A stretch of DNA of 64,000 nt from Sternotherus odoratus (taxonomy: Eukaryota > Chordata > Testudines > Kinosternidae): the NCBI GenBank assembly GCA_032164245.1, contig JAVMKO010000004.1:29179626-29243625 (forward strand), in the 5' to 3' direction. The notes under the pieces are model-generated. The model was not told the DNA's origin, searched no databases, and saw only the letters and a list, made by a program, of their open reading frames with translations. Below, piece after piece: positions 12,401 to 25,806 of the stretch (positions within the stretch are counted from its first letter, which is position 1; each line of letters opens with the position of its first letter). Position numbers and translations under genes: made by a program.

Positions 12401-15400
12401 TCCAAACTGTGCTGGGAAATCTGGATTATGGTTCTGGGACCTCATGTAAGAAATTAACTGTGAAAAGGTCTATTTATTGCATGTAGTTACTGAGGACTCC
12501 AGAAGAAAGGAAAATCGAGGCACAAGCATCTGTCAGCCATGTCCTGCCTTGAGGGTGACTCAAGAAGGGGCCATCTTTTTACATATGGTGAATAAGCGGG
12601 AGATCAGCCCCCGGGAAAAGTGGGCTCTGGGAGAGGGAAATTGAGGCAGGGGTTGGGGGACTGTGTGTCTCTTAAATTCATTCAGAGGTATTTATGTGAG
12701 TTATCACCTACTTCAGGGAGCTTCACAATTTATATGTGGTTTGGACCATTTTCATTTCAGAATGGCAGACTGTGAACATTTTGCACATAGATCTCGATAG
12801 TCTTTATCCCACCTCAGACCGCAGTCTTGTCCGATATTGTGAGCTAAACAAAAGAGGACCTAGTCAGTTCTTGGCTGGGAGATGCCCAAGAGAATCCCAT
12901 TAAACTGTAGGAAGTGATATTGGTCATTCAGTAGAGTAGTTGGGTGGGTACTGAATGAGTACAGAATGTCAGGGGCTCTGGGCTACTTAAGGCTTCATCT
13001 TTCGAATGAGACATAGAATTGAAGACCTGGCTATATAACAGAAACCACTGAAGTCCGTGGATTATGACTCATCATGTGACAGGGTATTAACCTTTGTAAC
13101 CCCACTAACTAGTTGTGATCATTAAAGACCCTATGGCACTCCTCGCAAGAACCAGAGAATTAGTCCTGGTGTCCAGGTCAGATTACAGTTTAAGAATATG
13201 TTCTGTCTGCACCTTCAAATGGATATAGTATTCTTCCATGGTTCCTGTTCTGAGGTGTTGTGCTGCTGTGGACAGCTGCCACATTCCACCCCAAAGGTGG
13301 CTGCATTTCAAAGGCATGTGGAGTGATCATTGTGTATAGTTTGTCTAGAAGTTGGTTACTTTGAATATCATACTGGGGTCCTTATTAATGAAAGGTGCTG
13401 GGTAAATGTAAGAGGTTTTTGTCACTTAAAAAAACCCTGTTTGGCTACTCTGAAGCAAATTACTTGTGTATTAAGATAAGCGTTTGCAGTATTTAAGGAC
13501 CTGACTTCAGTAGGCTTTGGGTCAGGACCATAAATACCATGATTTTCTTTCTAATTTGATTGTATTGTATCTTGTAATGCTCTCATAAGGTGCCTTGTGC
13601 ACTGTATTGTGTGACAGTATATATTCTAGCCCACTACGCAAATTTTAAAGGGACTAGGTGATGTGCATTAGTCATCTGCCTATGTGAGATGCATCCTGCC
13701 CTAGAGTTTAATACTTTTCTTTTCATTAATGGACATCTGTGATATACCGAGTAGCCGGTTGGTGCTGACCTGACATGCTTTACCTGGGGTGACTACTGTG
13801 TAATGAAGCTTCCTGGGATGATACAATACTGTCAGTTTCACTCAGCAGCAGGCATTGATCATAAAGCTCTCTGGTGAATCAGTGAGGCACCTGCCGGACT
13901 CTTGTCTCTTGTTTTCAGCTGCCACCCTGAAAATAAGAGAAACAGACATGTGCGTGTGTGCGCGCACACAAGGCCTGATCTAAAACCCACTGCAGTAAAT
14001 GGGAGTCTTTCTACTGATTTCAGTTGGCTCTGGATCAAGTCTACAGAAAGGGATATAGGAAAAGAAAGAAAAAGAATATGGATGAAGAAAATGCACAGGA
14101 GTGAAATGGATGTAAAAAGGAGAGAGGTAAACGGGGGGCATGGAATAGAGAAAGGGAGAGAAGCCTGGTTCAAAAAACACTTCCAGTTTGCAGTAGTATC
14201 CCACATCACTTCCTGATTATATTGGCCATCGCAATTTAGAAGATGGCCATCAAAATTTGGTAAATTTTCGGTAGCCCACAGAAAAATGTGCTGAGGCAAT
14301 CTCACCCAGAAGGCTGATTCTCAGTTCATCTTTATGAATTGTGAATTGTTGTTCCAACACCCACGTCTTCTGAATAATTGCTTCTGTTGAAAGACCAGGT
14401 CAACATTTTACTTTAATCTTGTGTGCTACAATTATAGATTGGCAGTGAGAAGTAGTAATAGCAGCCTAGCATCTCATGTGCAGTATGACCTATTTGGGGG
14501 GAGGGAGGTTCTGTCCCTTTATAAAAATTCTTCATGATGAAAACATTAGGATTTCACAACACACAGAGCACTGGTTTATGGATTTGTGCAAAGTCTCACA
14601 AGGGAACACTGTTCAATAGGCTTCAAAGTGATTCAGCCATGGCATAACTGCGGCTGTGGCCACATGTAATATAGCCTGTAGCTCTTTAAAGAGGATTAGC
14701 CTTAGATCAGGGGGAGCATTCATCACTGGATTTCATGTAAAGTAGAATATGCTAATGAAATGGAAATGTCTACAGCAAACATTGCCTAATATCGTAGACC
14801 CTCAAAATTGAGCTTAGTGTCTTGATATCTCCACTGGAAGTCCAATTTCTTCCTCTCATTATTACTGGGAGAAAAAGTAAAATATGTGATGTTACAAAAA
14901 CACATATTTTTAGTAAATTAAGGTTCACTTTATTACCTGATTAGCTCACCAAAGTTCAAACAACAGTAGCAAATATCTTAAGGCAACTCTATGAACAATA
15001 TTGAGTATTTTAATTAATGTACAGCATTCCCAATAGAACTCCTCCCCCCCCCACACACACACATATTTTAATCTATTTATTTTGATCATATACATATAAG
15101 CTTTGATCCTGAATTCTTTGTGTTTCTATACCTCCCATTGGCTTTACTAGCAGATTATGGTATTCGAGAAATTCAGGATCAGTTCTGCAGATGCAAAATA
15201 ATTCTGTCATATGTATCTACTCTACTGCATCCTCATAAGCCATTTCCTCTCTTCTGCCTGTATATGAACCTCAGTACATAGTTTTGTAAAGTGCTGTGGG
15301 TTTGAGTCTGCTGTCACCTATTCCACTTTTATACCAATGTAACTCGACTGACATCATCTGAGTTGTTCTGGATTTAGCCGGTGCTACTGACAGTAAAATC

Positions 15401-17929
15401 AGGCACTGTGTTTCTATTATATGTCTCTCTGCAAAGCATTTTGTGAATAGCTGGTAAAAAGACCCCATAAAAAATAAAACCCAGGAGTTTCAAAAATTAC
15501 TTGTGATTCTGGTTGTCCAACTGGAGATGCTTTAAAGAGATCTGATTCTTAGAAAGTCCTGAACACCTGCCCTCTAAAAATCAGGCCCTTTTGTGTTGTC
15601 TCAATTTGCGCACCCAAAAATCACTAATTGCTTTTGAAATTCTTGGCCAAATTGGGGGGTTTTTTTGTTTGTTTTTTTAAGGGAACCCATTCCTATAATA
15701 GAAAATAGTGTATTCAGATACATATTTTAAATATGTCAAACATTTTAATCTGATTTAATGCATGTTATGTTTTAATTTATTTGTAAGTTTCACACTGTAT
15801 ATTTTATCATGAGGAGAAGCAGGCGAAGAGATGTGAAGCCTTGGAACCCTTACACGTGCAGGTAGTCTGTATTTACATGAGTAATCCCCTTGAAATCAGC
15901 TTGACTACTCACATGAGTAAGCATGGGTTCACTTGAGTTTGAGCTGATCAAGCCCACGGTTTTGTATAGATAGCCAGGTTTTTTTCATACCCGTGCAACC
16001 CATTTGGTCAACTATTTGGTATCAATATAGAGAGAGATGCATAATATACCCCTATGGGGTCATTTAGATTTTGCACATTTACACATGAAGATGTGAAGTG
16101 CTCTATAGGCTTCACTCAATTTGCTGGGAAATAAAAGTCCTAGGAAAGGCTTTGAGCAGAGGGTTCCTCTGACTTGATTACCAAAGCGTGAGCTTTCATT
16201 AGTTACTAGCATTTCGCTCCGCTCAGCTCAGTAGCTTAGGATTTTGGTTTTGTTGGTTGGGTGTTTTATTTTTTATATTGCAGTTTTGAAGGGTTTGTCT
16301 CTGTAGACACGGAGGGCTGGTGATACATATTCATGAAAGAGAAGTCTTTCCAGCCGCTGTTAACAGTGACAAAGACTTAGCTGTTTCACACAGCAAGCTG
16401 ACTGGAATTGTGTGTGGGGGGCTGCATGACCAGATTAGTGCAAACAGCAAGCTTATTTCTGAAGTCGTTAGGCCTCGCCTTCCTAACAATTTCCCCAATT
16501 GTCATTTGTGACAAGGCTGTCATTAGGTGATGGCTTCTTTTGGCCATTTTCAGATAAAGATAATTTCCTTAACTTCCATTTTATTTGACAACAAGTAGTT
16601 TGGAACAGAAAGGAAGTGCTTCAGTAGTTTATGGATTAGGGTTTTGTCACTTCAAAGGCATCTTTGATCTAAAAATATGTGCTGCACCAAATTTATTGTC
16701 TTTTTTTAAAAGATCTTTTAAATTTATTGATCTGGCTCTGTTATTCCCTCTTTTGCATCCAGTAATGGTGTGTGAAATGGTAGTTTTGTGAGAGGGGGGG
16801 GGGGGGGAGAGCCAGAATTGGCACTTTGAAAGTCACTACAAGAGCAAAACAACAGGTGTTTTTGTGCACCAAGTCCTGACACTATCACAATTCTGCATTA
16901 GCTGAAGATCCCTTTTGCTGTCATCACCCTGTGTCATGCTAGAGGTATCAATCGGGGATGGAGGAGGTAAAAAGTTCGGACTTCTGCATTGTTCGTAAGG
17001 GAAGTAATGGAAATATTCATAAACTCATTTCATGAGGAACAGCTTACAATACACATTTCACATCCACCATCCTATCTGCCACTTTTATCAAGCAACAAGA
17101 ACAAATGGCTTATGAATGTGGCGTGAATATAGAGCAGTGTACTGCACACTCTGTTGAAAATAGACACCTCAAACACCGAGGATAGTCCATCGGAACAGTA
17201 GAGCCCTTCAAATATTACTCAAAGTTGGGTTTGCTTGCTTGCTTTGTTTTAACATTTCTGGTTAATATGTAAACAAAATTTGAACAGTTTAGGGATTAGT
17301 TTCAGCCCCAGAATTCTCCTCTCCTACAGGCCCTAGTGGCCAATTGCTCTACATTTTTGGTTTAAAGATCAAGGTGACAATTTTATATTCTTGCAGGCAG
17401 CCTTGTTTGGACAATGTAAGTGACTATGTAAAAGAGTGAAAGAAATTACTGCAAGTTGTGAAGTGTCTTTATACCATTGTGGAATTGTGCATATATGGCC
17501 AAATTCAGGAGAAAATGCTTAAGCACATGCTTAAAGTTAAGCATCTCCCATTTAGTTCACTGAAAGTTGAGGTGCTCAGTACTTCTGAGTCAGTCCCTTC
17601 TTCCCTTATGTATCTTGATTTGTGGATATAGCTATGGGTATATTAATTGAAAAGGGAATATTTACATGCAACTGCAAGAAGGACAAGTCTTACAGAGACA
17701 TAGATAATCGAGGGTGATTATTTCAAACCCCTGCCTATCTTAAAAATGCTAACTCTCAAGGAACATGTTTAATGAGGATACACTCTGGAGAGCAATAAAA
17801 TCTAAAAAATTTTACTGACAACTTTTTTTTTAAGTCCTAAAACAAGGTGCAATGTGAAACGTCACCTGTAGACAGAAGTTTTCTTTTTTAGGTGCTTATT
17901 AGGGTGGTGATGTCTGGTTTTCTCCAAAT

Positions 17930-18000
17930 AGAATCGTAGAATTTGAGGGGACCTTGAGAGGTCATCTAATCCAGGCCCTTGCACTTATCATCAGGATCAA
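17930..18000 (-). repeat. CR1 LINE 3' tail, reverse orientation
   Basis: 'agaatcgtagaatttgaggg' followed by 'gaccttgagaggtcatctaa' and 'tccaggccc' is the reverse complement of the CR1 terminal segment, which ends in repeats of the 'attctatg' type. The LINE therefore points leftward and is 5'-truncated. Confidence 0.7.
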
Positions 18001-20235
18001 AGTTTTATGTAAATGTCTGTTGTTTTTAAATGTCATGGAAGTTTCCTAAAACTCAAAAGAATGCTTCATTCTGAATAGATCATTTCCCGTAAAGACTTTA
18101 TTCCCTTAAAAGCTAAACTGTTTTGAAATAAATCACTTGAGACTTTTTTGTTTTTGTTTTACTAATAAAGGACATTCTTGATATTCTATTCGGTATCTGT
18201 GCCACACTGAAAAAAATCTGAAGGTCTCTGAAGAACTATATGAAGGATCCTGAAATGTCCAGTGAATATATTTACAGTCCATCCCCATAGCACTGTTTTT
18301 CAGTAATGGCCAAGGTAGATAATAGGGATTCTGTCTCCAATCTTTATTACATTACCAACCTGGGCACTTTTTCTCAGGGGTCTATATGGCTCACAAATAA
18401 AGGTGAGGCCATGCTAAAAAGTCCAGATCTGAATTAGGGATGTTTGGATCCAGTTTCTAATTCACCCCACTACAAGAGATAGGAAGCAGCCGTCAAGTTT
18501 GGCTACAGACCTGGATCTAAGCTTTCCCAAAGCATGGGTAAGTGGGGTTAAATGAAGTGTTTTGTTTTGGGCCCATCTCTGCTGATAAGCAAGCATTAGA
18601 CCAAATTCTGCTTTCCATTACACCAGAGCAAATCTATCTCAATAATATTGTTACTCTGGGTTTACACTGGTTTAAGTGGGGTGGGGCAGAATTTGTTCTG
18701 TTTTAATAATATCTAATCTATCCACATTAGCTTTTTCTGTAATGCTTATCTCTGTAGAGCCTAATAACAATCCCCTCACTGCTGTGGGCTGTTCCTGATC
18801 CCATTTCTAAACACAAGCACTTCTGCTGCAGTTTTGACTGGGGGTGGCTGTGCAGAGAGCAGCTTCCCCCTACCCCCCTTCTCTCCTTTTGCCTGTTAAT
18901 TGGCTGAGACCACCAGAATTTGGAGGACACAGATGTCACTGATAGTTTGCCTAGGGAGCACATTCATGCCCATCTGTTGCAGTCTAGAAGGCTGTTCGTA
19001 TATCCACAAGGCCTTCATTTAATTCTTGTCAGAAAGTAATGTAAATCCAGTTTACCTCAGAGGTCACAGCCGAGATTTATGCCAATGAGCCCCCTGCAAT
19101 TTACACACACTGTAGTTGTATAGGATGAAAAGAAAGCCTTTCATGTTTGTGCATATTAACAAGAAAGCTTGCCTTTGGAGAGGCTTTTTTGATTGAGGTT
19201 CTTCCTTATTTTAATACAGCCAATGCCAGTTGGTATACCCAGGTTTACAAAAAGAAAACATCTAATCTTTAAACCAGAGAAGTAAAAAAATAAAAAGCCG
19301 CTAGCAAATAGCTTTGCCATGTCTCTTTCATTATCTCTGACAAAGCAAAGCTTCCATGCACCAGAAAAAAATAATACTCTAGTGAAACACAAGAATATTC
19401 AGAAACTGAACTTGCCTGCTGCTGGGGATGATAGTAATACTGATCAGCCGAAATGCTCACTGGTGATATTTTTAAAGTCTTTGGTTGATAGCATGTTGCT
19501 TTTTCCACATGTAGGAAAATTTCTAGGACATGAGACCAAATCTCAGCTGCTGCAAATCGGCATAGAGCAACACCATTTAGATGAACTAGGGATTTGGTCC
19601 CTAAGTGTTCTGTGACAAGTGCATAAGTGCACAGAACTAGTAGTATGCATTTTCTACTGTTTTGTTTAATAATCTCATCTTATTATTATTAAATTGGCTT
19701 TTAAATAGGAACTCAGAGACAGACGGTGCATATAAATGTGGCCCTGACCATTTGGATCTGGAAAAGAAAACTAGACTGCTGCGGAAATAAAAGCACAACA
19801 ATCTAGACTTCTAAACTTCACAGGTGTGGGGCCCAATCCTGCTCCAGATGGAAGTCAATGGGAGTTTTGCTAGTTACTTCTATAGGGGACTGGATGAGGC
19901 TCTTTAGATTTAATGGATAAGAAACGTAGCACGGGTAAAGACAAAGATTCACAGCTCTCCTCGTAAGCGTCTACCTCCAAGTGCTAAAGCACAACCTGTA
20001 CGTGACGTTGAACGCTTTGCACTTGTATGAACAAATATCTGAGATGCCTTCAGCACTCATCCACCTTTTTAAAGTCCCCTTATAGAAATCAATGGATCAA
20101 AAATAGAGTGATGCACATATTTGGAGTGAGACTATAATTTAATCAATTACATGAAGGTATGCAGCTAGAGTAGCTTTACAGTAGCTCCAGAGGGACATGA
20201 TTTCACTCCTGCTCCTATTTAATCAAGAGATCTGG

Positions 20236-20332
20236 AGCCTGATCCTCAGCTGGTGTAAATCAATGCAGCTCCATTGACCTCAGTGAAGCTACGTGCAGCT
20301 ATGCCAAGTTATGCCAGCTGAGGATCTGGTCT
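20236..20332. repeat. Short palindromic turtle repeat
   Basis: The block opens 'gagcctgatcctcagctggt' and closes 'atgccagctgaggatctggt', so its ends are inverted repeats around a centre with 'ccattgacctcagtg'. This small fold-back family is scattered through the window (other diverged pieces near 2.3, 18.6, 32.46, 35.4, 50.05 and 58.9 kb). Class unknown; a MITE is likely. Confidence 0.6.
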
Positions 20333-21639
20333 GTCATCTGTCATCATATGTCATCTTCACAGTGGGCAGTTTCATATATTCCGTTCATCATTATTTGGTT
20401 AGAACAAGAGAAATGATTTCTGCTGGCATCACAGAAGTGTTCCTTAGCTCAACCTGCATCAGAATTCCCAAGCTGCACGTGGCATTGGCACGAGTGAATG
20501 TGTAAAGGAAAGGAAGAATCTTTCAACCTTGTTGAATTAGAAGGGAGAGAAAAGTTAAAAGGTTGCATTCTACTGAATGGAATTTACATTTAATTTTAAT
20601 GAAAATTATATTAAAAATAACAGTTTTCATATAAAAATAAAGGATCAGGGTTTTTTTAAAGTTGTTCAAGCAGTTGAGGAAAAAAAATCACCTATCATGA
20701 ATATTCAGGGAAGAAAGATGAGAATGTTTTGCTACAGTGACATGTGTCAAGGTGTCTGAGCTAGTCACAGTGGGCCTGATTCTTAGAGAAGTTGAGTACA
20801 TCTAGATCCAGTTAAATCAATGAAAGTTGAGGGTGCACCTTTCATGTATTCGTTTTAGACTGATGCAGCCCCACTGACTTCATTGGAGTTATTACTAGAA
20901 TCAGGCCCTAAGTCTGCTTGGTGTAGAAAAGGCAGCTCTTCCCACTCTCAGCAATATGTCTCAGCAGTGGATTTTGCTTGGGGGAAATGTTTTCTGATGT
21001 GATTGACATGAAGATCGGTATCATGCACACTGTGGCATTTAAATCCAGTCTGAATTTTCCATCAGTAAGGGAGAGAGTGGGGGAGGAGAAGGAGGCGCAG
21101 CTGACGAAAAAATAAAACCGTGTTTGATTCCTGAGTTTCAGTGTAGCACTTAAAATAATTAAAATGTTTATTTGAAAGTCAAAACAGTCCCAGTCATAAA
21201 TAACTACCCCATTTTTCAATTGACTGTGCCTAGTCCCAACTGAAATGCCCCAGGGATGAGGTTTAGTTGCTCCCTGTTGGGATTAATCCATAAATGCAGC
21301 CTCCACATGGAAATCATCAGGTCTTTGCTTCCCCTTCATTGGTCTCCCTGGAATTGTAGCATGGCCTCAATAAGATCAAAATTAGGATAATATATTTTCA
21401 GAGAAAAAAGGCTGAGAAGCTCTAATTGGGATTTCAGGACTGTAACACCGTGAACATTTCCTAAACACTGTTCACAGTTTCTCACATTATTCTTATGTTT
21501 GCTCTGTTTTTGGGGAGTCTGTTGATTGCTTTTGAAAAATGGCTTCAAAATTGATTGCAGTCCAGTTAGGTGACGTCCCAAATTTCCTCCTAGCCACAAT
21601 ATAACTTAAAATACTTTTCTTTTGGCAGATCTTGTGATG

Positions 21640-21740
21640 TTCTAGCTCAAGGGTTCTGAAACTTTTTCACAGTGTGGTCCACACCTTACTAAAGAGATCA
21701 TCTCACGGTGGCCCCCTCAGCCTCCTACTTTCGCTGCCGT
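21640..21740. repeat. Diverged DNA-transposon end fragment
   Basis: 'caagggttctgaaacttttt' followed by 'cacagtgtggtccacacc' resembles a widespread vertebrate hAT (Charlie-like) end of the 'ggttctcaaactttttt' type. No second end or target duplication was identified, so the superfamily is tentative. Confidence 0.4.
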
Positions 21741-24700
21741 TGTATGGCAACTACAGCATTCGTGTAAGTACTAGCTATTTTTTTGGAGTTTTTAATGCAA
21801 AAAAGGTTTTGTCCTCCCTGGGGAAAAAATTAATTATATGTCGTCTTTTACTCTTCAATTAATCTCCATATTCTTTATTCTCCTACCACCAGCTTTCCCT
21901 GAGGCATGATCGTCTTCTCTTCTTGCATGTTTTCCTGCTTTCAGATCTTCCTTTCTTCGGCACATGTTATGCAACCCCCTGACTCCCTTCTCTTCTGCTT
22001 CTTGGCCACATTGCTTTTCTGCAAGAGAACACTTCCTTCTCTGTTCTCTTGCCAGTGCTAATCCAGCATTCTGATTCCCTTTCCTCCCTGCATCTTGCTC
22101 ACCTGAAAATGCTACTGAGCCACTTGGTATCTTCTCCCCTGGGCATTCTTGTTGCCTGGGCATTCTTATTGGAGGCTCTTAGCTCTGTTCCCAGATGTTG
22201 CTCCTGCTCGTAGCAGACAGCTCCAGTCCACCTGGTGGCTCCAGGTCTGCAGGCTGATAGTTTACCAGATATAAAATATCCTGATGCTACAGTTAACATT
22301 GTTGCAGAGCAGCAAATGTGAAGGAAAATGGATTGGTTTTCATTATCCTGGGAACAGTCTACCTGTTTCCCAATAAAAGTTTTAGGACTTGTAGATCAAA
22401 ATCTACACTGTGGTGCTGAATAACTCAAAGAAAACTTATTCTTCCTGACTACACTCTCCAGTTATTATAGAGGCATAGATCTTTTATGGAAAACTATTTC
22501 TGAAGTGGCTAAGTAGGGAGCTGGAATTTTTTTTAACCCTTCATTCACCTTGGGGACAACTTCGAAGTGGACAGCCTGGAAGAGGTGATTGAATTCCAAG
22601 GGGGAGAAGTTTTTTCTTGTATATTTGGGGTAGGATTTTGAGGTAACTAGACAAAAATATCCTCAAAACTACTGAAAATAGGTTTCCCCAGCTCACTTTG
22701 ATAGACATGTTTCTAAAGTCTCACTTAAAGAATAACGGGCCAGATTCCCAGGTCCAGCTGCAATGTATGCAGCAAAAGTCAGCCCATGTTTGCAAAGTTC
22801 CCTTTGACTCCCCCATTCCATGAGCACTGTGTTTAAGACCAGCTCCTTGTTCTTTCTTGCTCTAGTGAAGTTTTAGTAGAGATATTCTTTTTCCCTTGAG
22901 CATTTATTTGATGAAGTTGGGATGATGTGGCCCAAAACATTTCTTCTCCAACCAGCTGCTAATGCATACTATTTCCAGAGTTGGTGGGGGTTTCTCTCTT
23001 TCCCATATATATATATGGGAGTGGGGGGAGAGAGTGAATAAAGTGTTACCCAGAAAAGCAAGGTTTTTTTAAAGAAATCTATTTACATGCAGGAATGGGG
23101 CTAGGGCCATATGGCAGGGATGATTCGTCTTAACCTGAGATGTACTCATGTGACTGTCACATGCACCCCTTCACAAACACGATTGTTTAGTCAGATAAAT
23201 CAATTGGATGTCAGTGTGTCTAATGGTAAATGTAGCTCTGGTGTTTTATAGTAGCTTGTGTTGAGAGCTTCTTTCTTTTTTTCTTTGATTGACAGGTAGC
23301 CTGTAACTGGATCAATTTCTTTAGCCTTAATGGGATAAGGAGGAGAGTGCTTTGATATTATAAGGCTGTACTTTTCCAGCAATGCTACCAGGTTTAGCAA
23401 ACTGAAGTTCTCACTACTTTATCTGTGTACAAAAGAAGCTTAGGAAAAGGGATCTCTGTGTAGTGAAGTTGTAATGATCTTGACAATCAGTTTAGCCTAC
23501 AATTTCATTTATTTAGATTTGAAAAAAAAATTTGGAGGGGAGGAAGAAGAGAGGGTAGGTTTTAACCGCAGGATAATTGTCATTGTTTGTTTTTAGGTTA
23601 TCAGTAGCTAAATTAGGTTTAAACATGACTAGCTGACATGATGCTGAACAGGGTTTGTGCCTTATCTGTGCTGAATGCACTGTTGTGGTTAGTATTCTGT
23701 AAGTTAATTGGAGTCTTCACCATAATGTGTTGTAGTGAAGACCAGACCTCCAAGCTAGACTGTGTCATTCGGTTTAGCCTTGTGTTGTGGGGTGATGCAG
23801 ACCCTAGAAGGACCACAGTCTCAAGGAGCATTAGAGCTCCCTCTTTCATTGTCCCCAAAGAGCAGCTAGCAGTCCCTCTGCCAGGGGAACCAAGGAGACC
23901 ACATGACCAGAAAGTAGTTCTTTGCCATTCCCCCATCCTCTGCTGGTAGTGGCACTCTGCTGACTGTTCTGTATGCTGGGGAGAATGCAGAGCACAGGCT
24001 CTGGTCTATTTCTATTGCTTCTATCCCTGATGAACACTAAGGAGAAGAAAGCACTAGTGGAGTGGGGCAGTCTTCTATAGACTTGCTGTGGAAAAACCCA
24101 TCCCTGTTCAGGGACAACCACCAAATCTGTGAGCACCCCGTCCTCCACTGACTCACTTTCACGCATTAACTGTTCCAATGAATGTACTGAAGTCATAATT
24201 CCTGGAAATGGGTTTATGTGAAGTGAACAAAGCTCCTGTTAACATAAAGAAGACTGGTGACAGGAGACTGTTCCAGGGGTATAGGACTTAAAACTGAGAA
24301 TTTGCCCCGTTTCTGTCCCGAACTGTAACTGCAAAAAGAACATGCTTCATAAATCAATGACGCCCTGAGTAACGTGGGAGTGATTTAAAGGCATGGGCTT
24401 GTTCTTTGCATCATTTAAATGCCTTCACCATGAGACCATACTTTCTCTTCCTGTAATCCCTTGCCTCACTCACTGTTCATCTTCTAGCTTCTGCAACAAA
24501 TGCATATAAAAGATTGAACAGGCAACTTTATTCTGGCATTTCCTGACTTTTGAGTGCTCAACTTTGCAACCTTAATGTTTAATTCACATAGTTTATTGTG
24601 TGTAATTTCCAAACTGAAAAAAACCCAGAAATTCCATCAGGTGGTATAATATTGACACCCACGTGGGTCATTGGCAGAACTGGAACCTTTAGAGCCCCCA

Positions 24701-25104
24701 CGCTTACCTCTGCCGATGGAGCGAAGGGAAGAAATGATAGCAGTAGCAGGTTGTCATTCTGTATGTGGAGTAGCGTTGGTGCAGGATGAGAGAGTTTGCC
24801 AGTGTTTCACAGATATCTGCTGACTGCTGAGGAGTGGGGAGACTCGGAGATCTTGAGTTCCATTCCGGACTCTACAGGGGCAGTGTGCTTCAGAGGGCAC
24901 AGACTTTTCTGCTGTGCTCCCCAAAATGTGACCATTTCTGCCCCCTTCTTTACAATGTGGCCCTGACCTAATCCTATCTCTTCCTCACCCCTTGCTCCTT
25001 GTCCCAATCCCATTCTCCTCACCTAGCCAGTCCAATTCTCCACTCCTCAGGGTTTTTATTCCAGTCCCAGTCTACTTGCCCAGAAAGTCCTAGGTCTATC
25101 ACTG

Positions 25105-25806
25105 TAACCTAGAGGTATGTGCTAGGAGAAACCTGGGTATAAATGAATAATGCAATGAGCCTACAAAGCCTCAAGGCCAGGAAAACAGTAGTTTAGCCAA
25201 ACTAATTAAGGCATGAGGCCCAAAAACTCTTGGCATAAGTAGGCTAACCAAGAGTAACCATCATAAGAATCACAAGATAGAATGCAGTAATGAGTAAACT
25301 GCTGAGAGGTAATCACAAGATGGGAATTTTTTTAGGATATTTTTAGTTAGGAACATCAGGTAATGCCTGATCACAAGAATGCCATAGTAAACTAATTGAC
25401 ATATATGCTAATAAGCGTGTGGGGAAAGGATTAGTACCCTTCAGGAGAAGGGTACCCCAACATAGCACAATGAAGACCTACAAATAAGGAAAAGGGCGGA
25501 AGCGCCTACTGACTATGTATTAGGCACAGTGGTATCAGCATAACACATTATGAAAGTTGTACACCAGCCTGTATGCTTCAAGAAGGAGAGATGTAACTCC
25601 TGGGAGATACCAGGGTGATGACCAATGGTGATGGTGAGGAAGAAGATAACTAACACTGTCTTTCAGGGGGTGGGGATCAGTATGTGGATGCTCCATGCAT
25701 TTTAGCATATTTCTGCCTGCTTCTCTGGGTTGGAGTGTTTATCAATTTGCTTTGCAAGCTGTATTAATAAAACTGTTATAAACCAGAGAGTGCATGTTAC
25801 ATTAGG
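25105..25806 (+). mobile_element. Possible solo LTR of an endogenous retrovirus
   Basis: About 700 bp of unique-looking DNA interrupts a C-rich repeat whose 'cttgtccaatctcag' and 'ccagtcccagtct' phrases occur on both sides (24.95-25.08 and 25.97-26.25 kb). Near its right end is 'gtattaataaaactg', a polyadenylation signal followed by a short tail as in an LTR R region. I could not find a clean TG...CA pair with a matching target duplication, and no internal viral genes are present. Confidence 0.35.

Larger units (their letters stand above)
8001..16000. other. Non-coding sequence upstream of ALPK1 start, part 2
   Basis: No gene recognised. The longest open frames (141-171 codons near 8.2-9.5 kb, 148 near 14 kb) come from low-complexity pyrimidine- or purine-rich DNA and show no domain. 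The region contains a 13-base G run (8670-8682), a long polypyrimidine block at 8.97-9.47 kb interrupted by a small hAT MITE, a purine-rich stretch around 12.0-12.4 kb, and scattered fragments of the short 'ctcaatgggactac' and 'ttacactgat' type repeats common in turtles. Confidence 0.6.

Noticed and set aside
13859..14305. 148-codon minus-strand frame
   Set aside because: The opposite strand is purine-rich and repeat-derived ('aaagaaagaaaaagaatatg'); there is no splice or family support.
16300..16560. Conserved regulatory element
   Set aside because: The sequence looks non-repetitive and complex, but without cross-species alignment nothing in it supports a regulatory claim.
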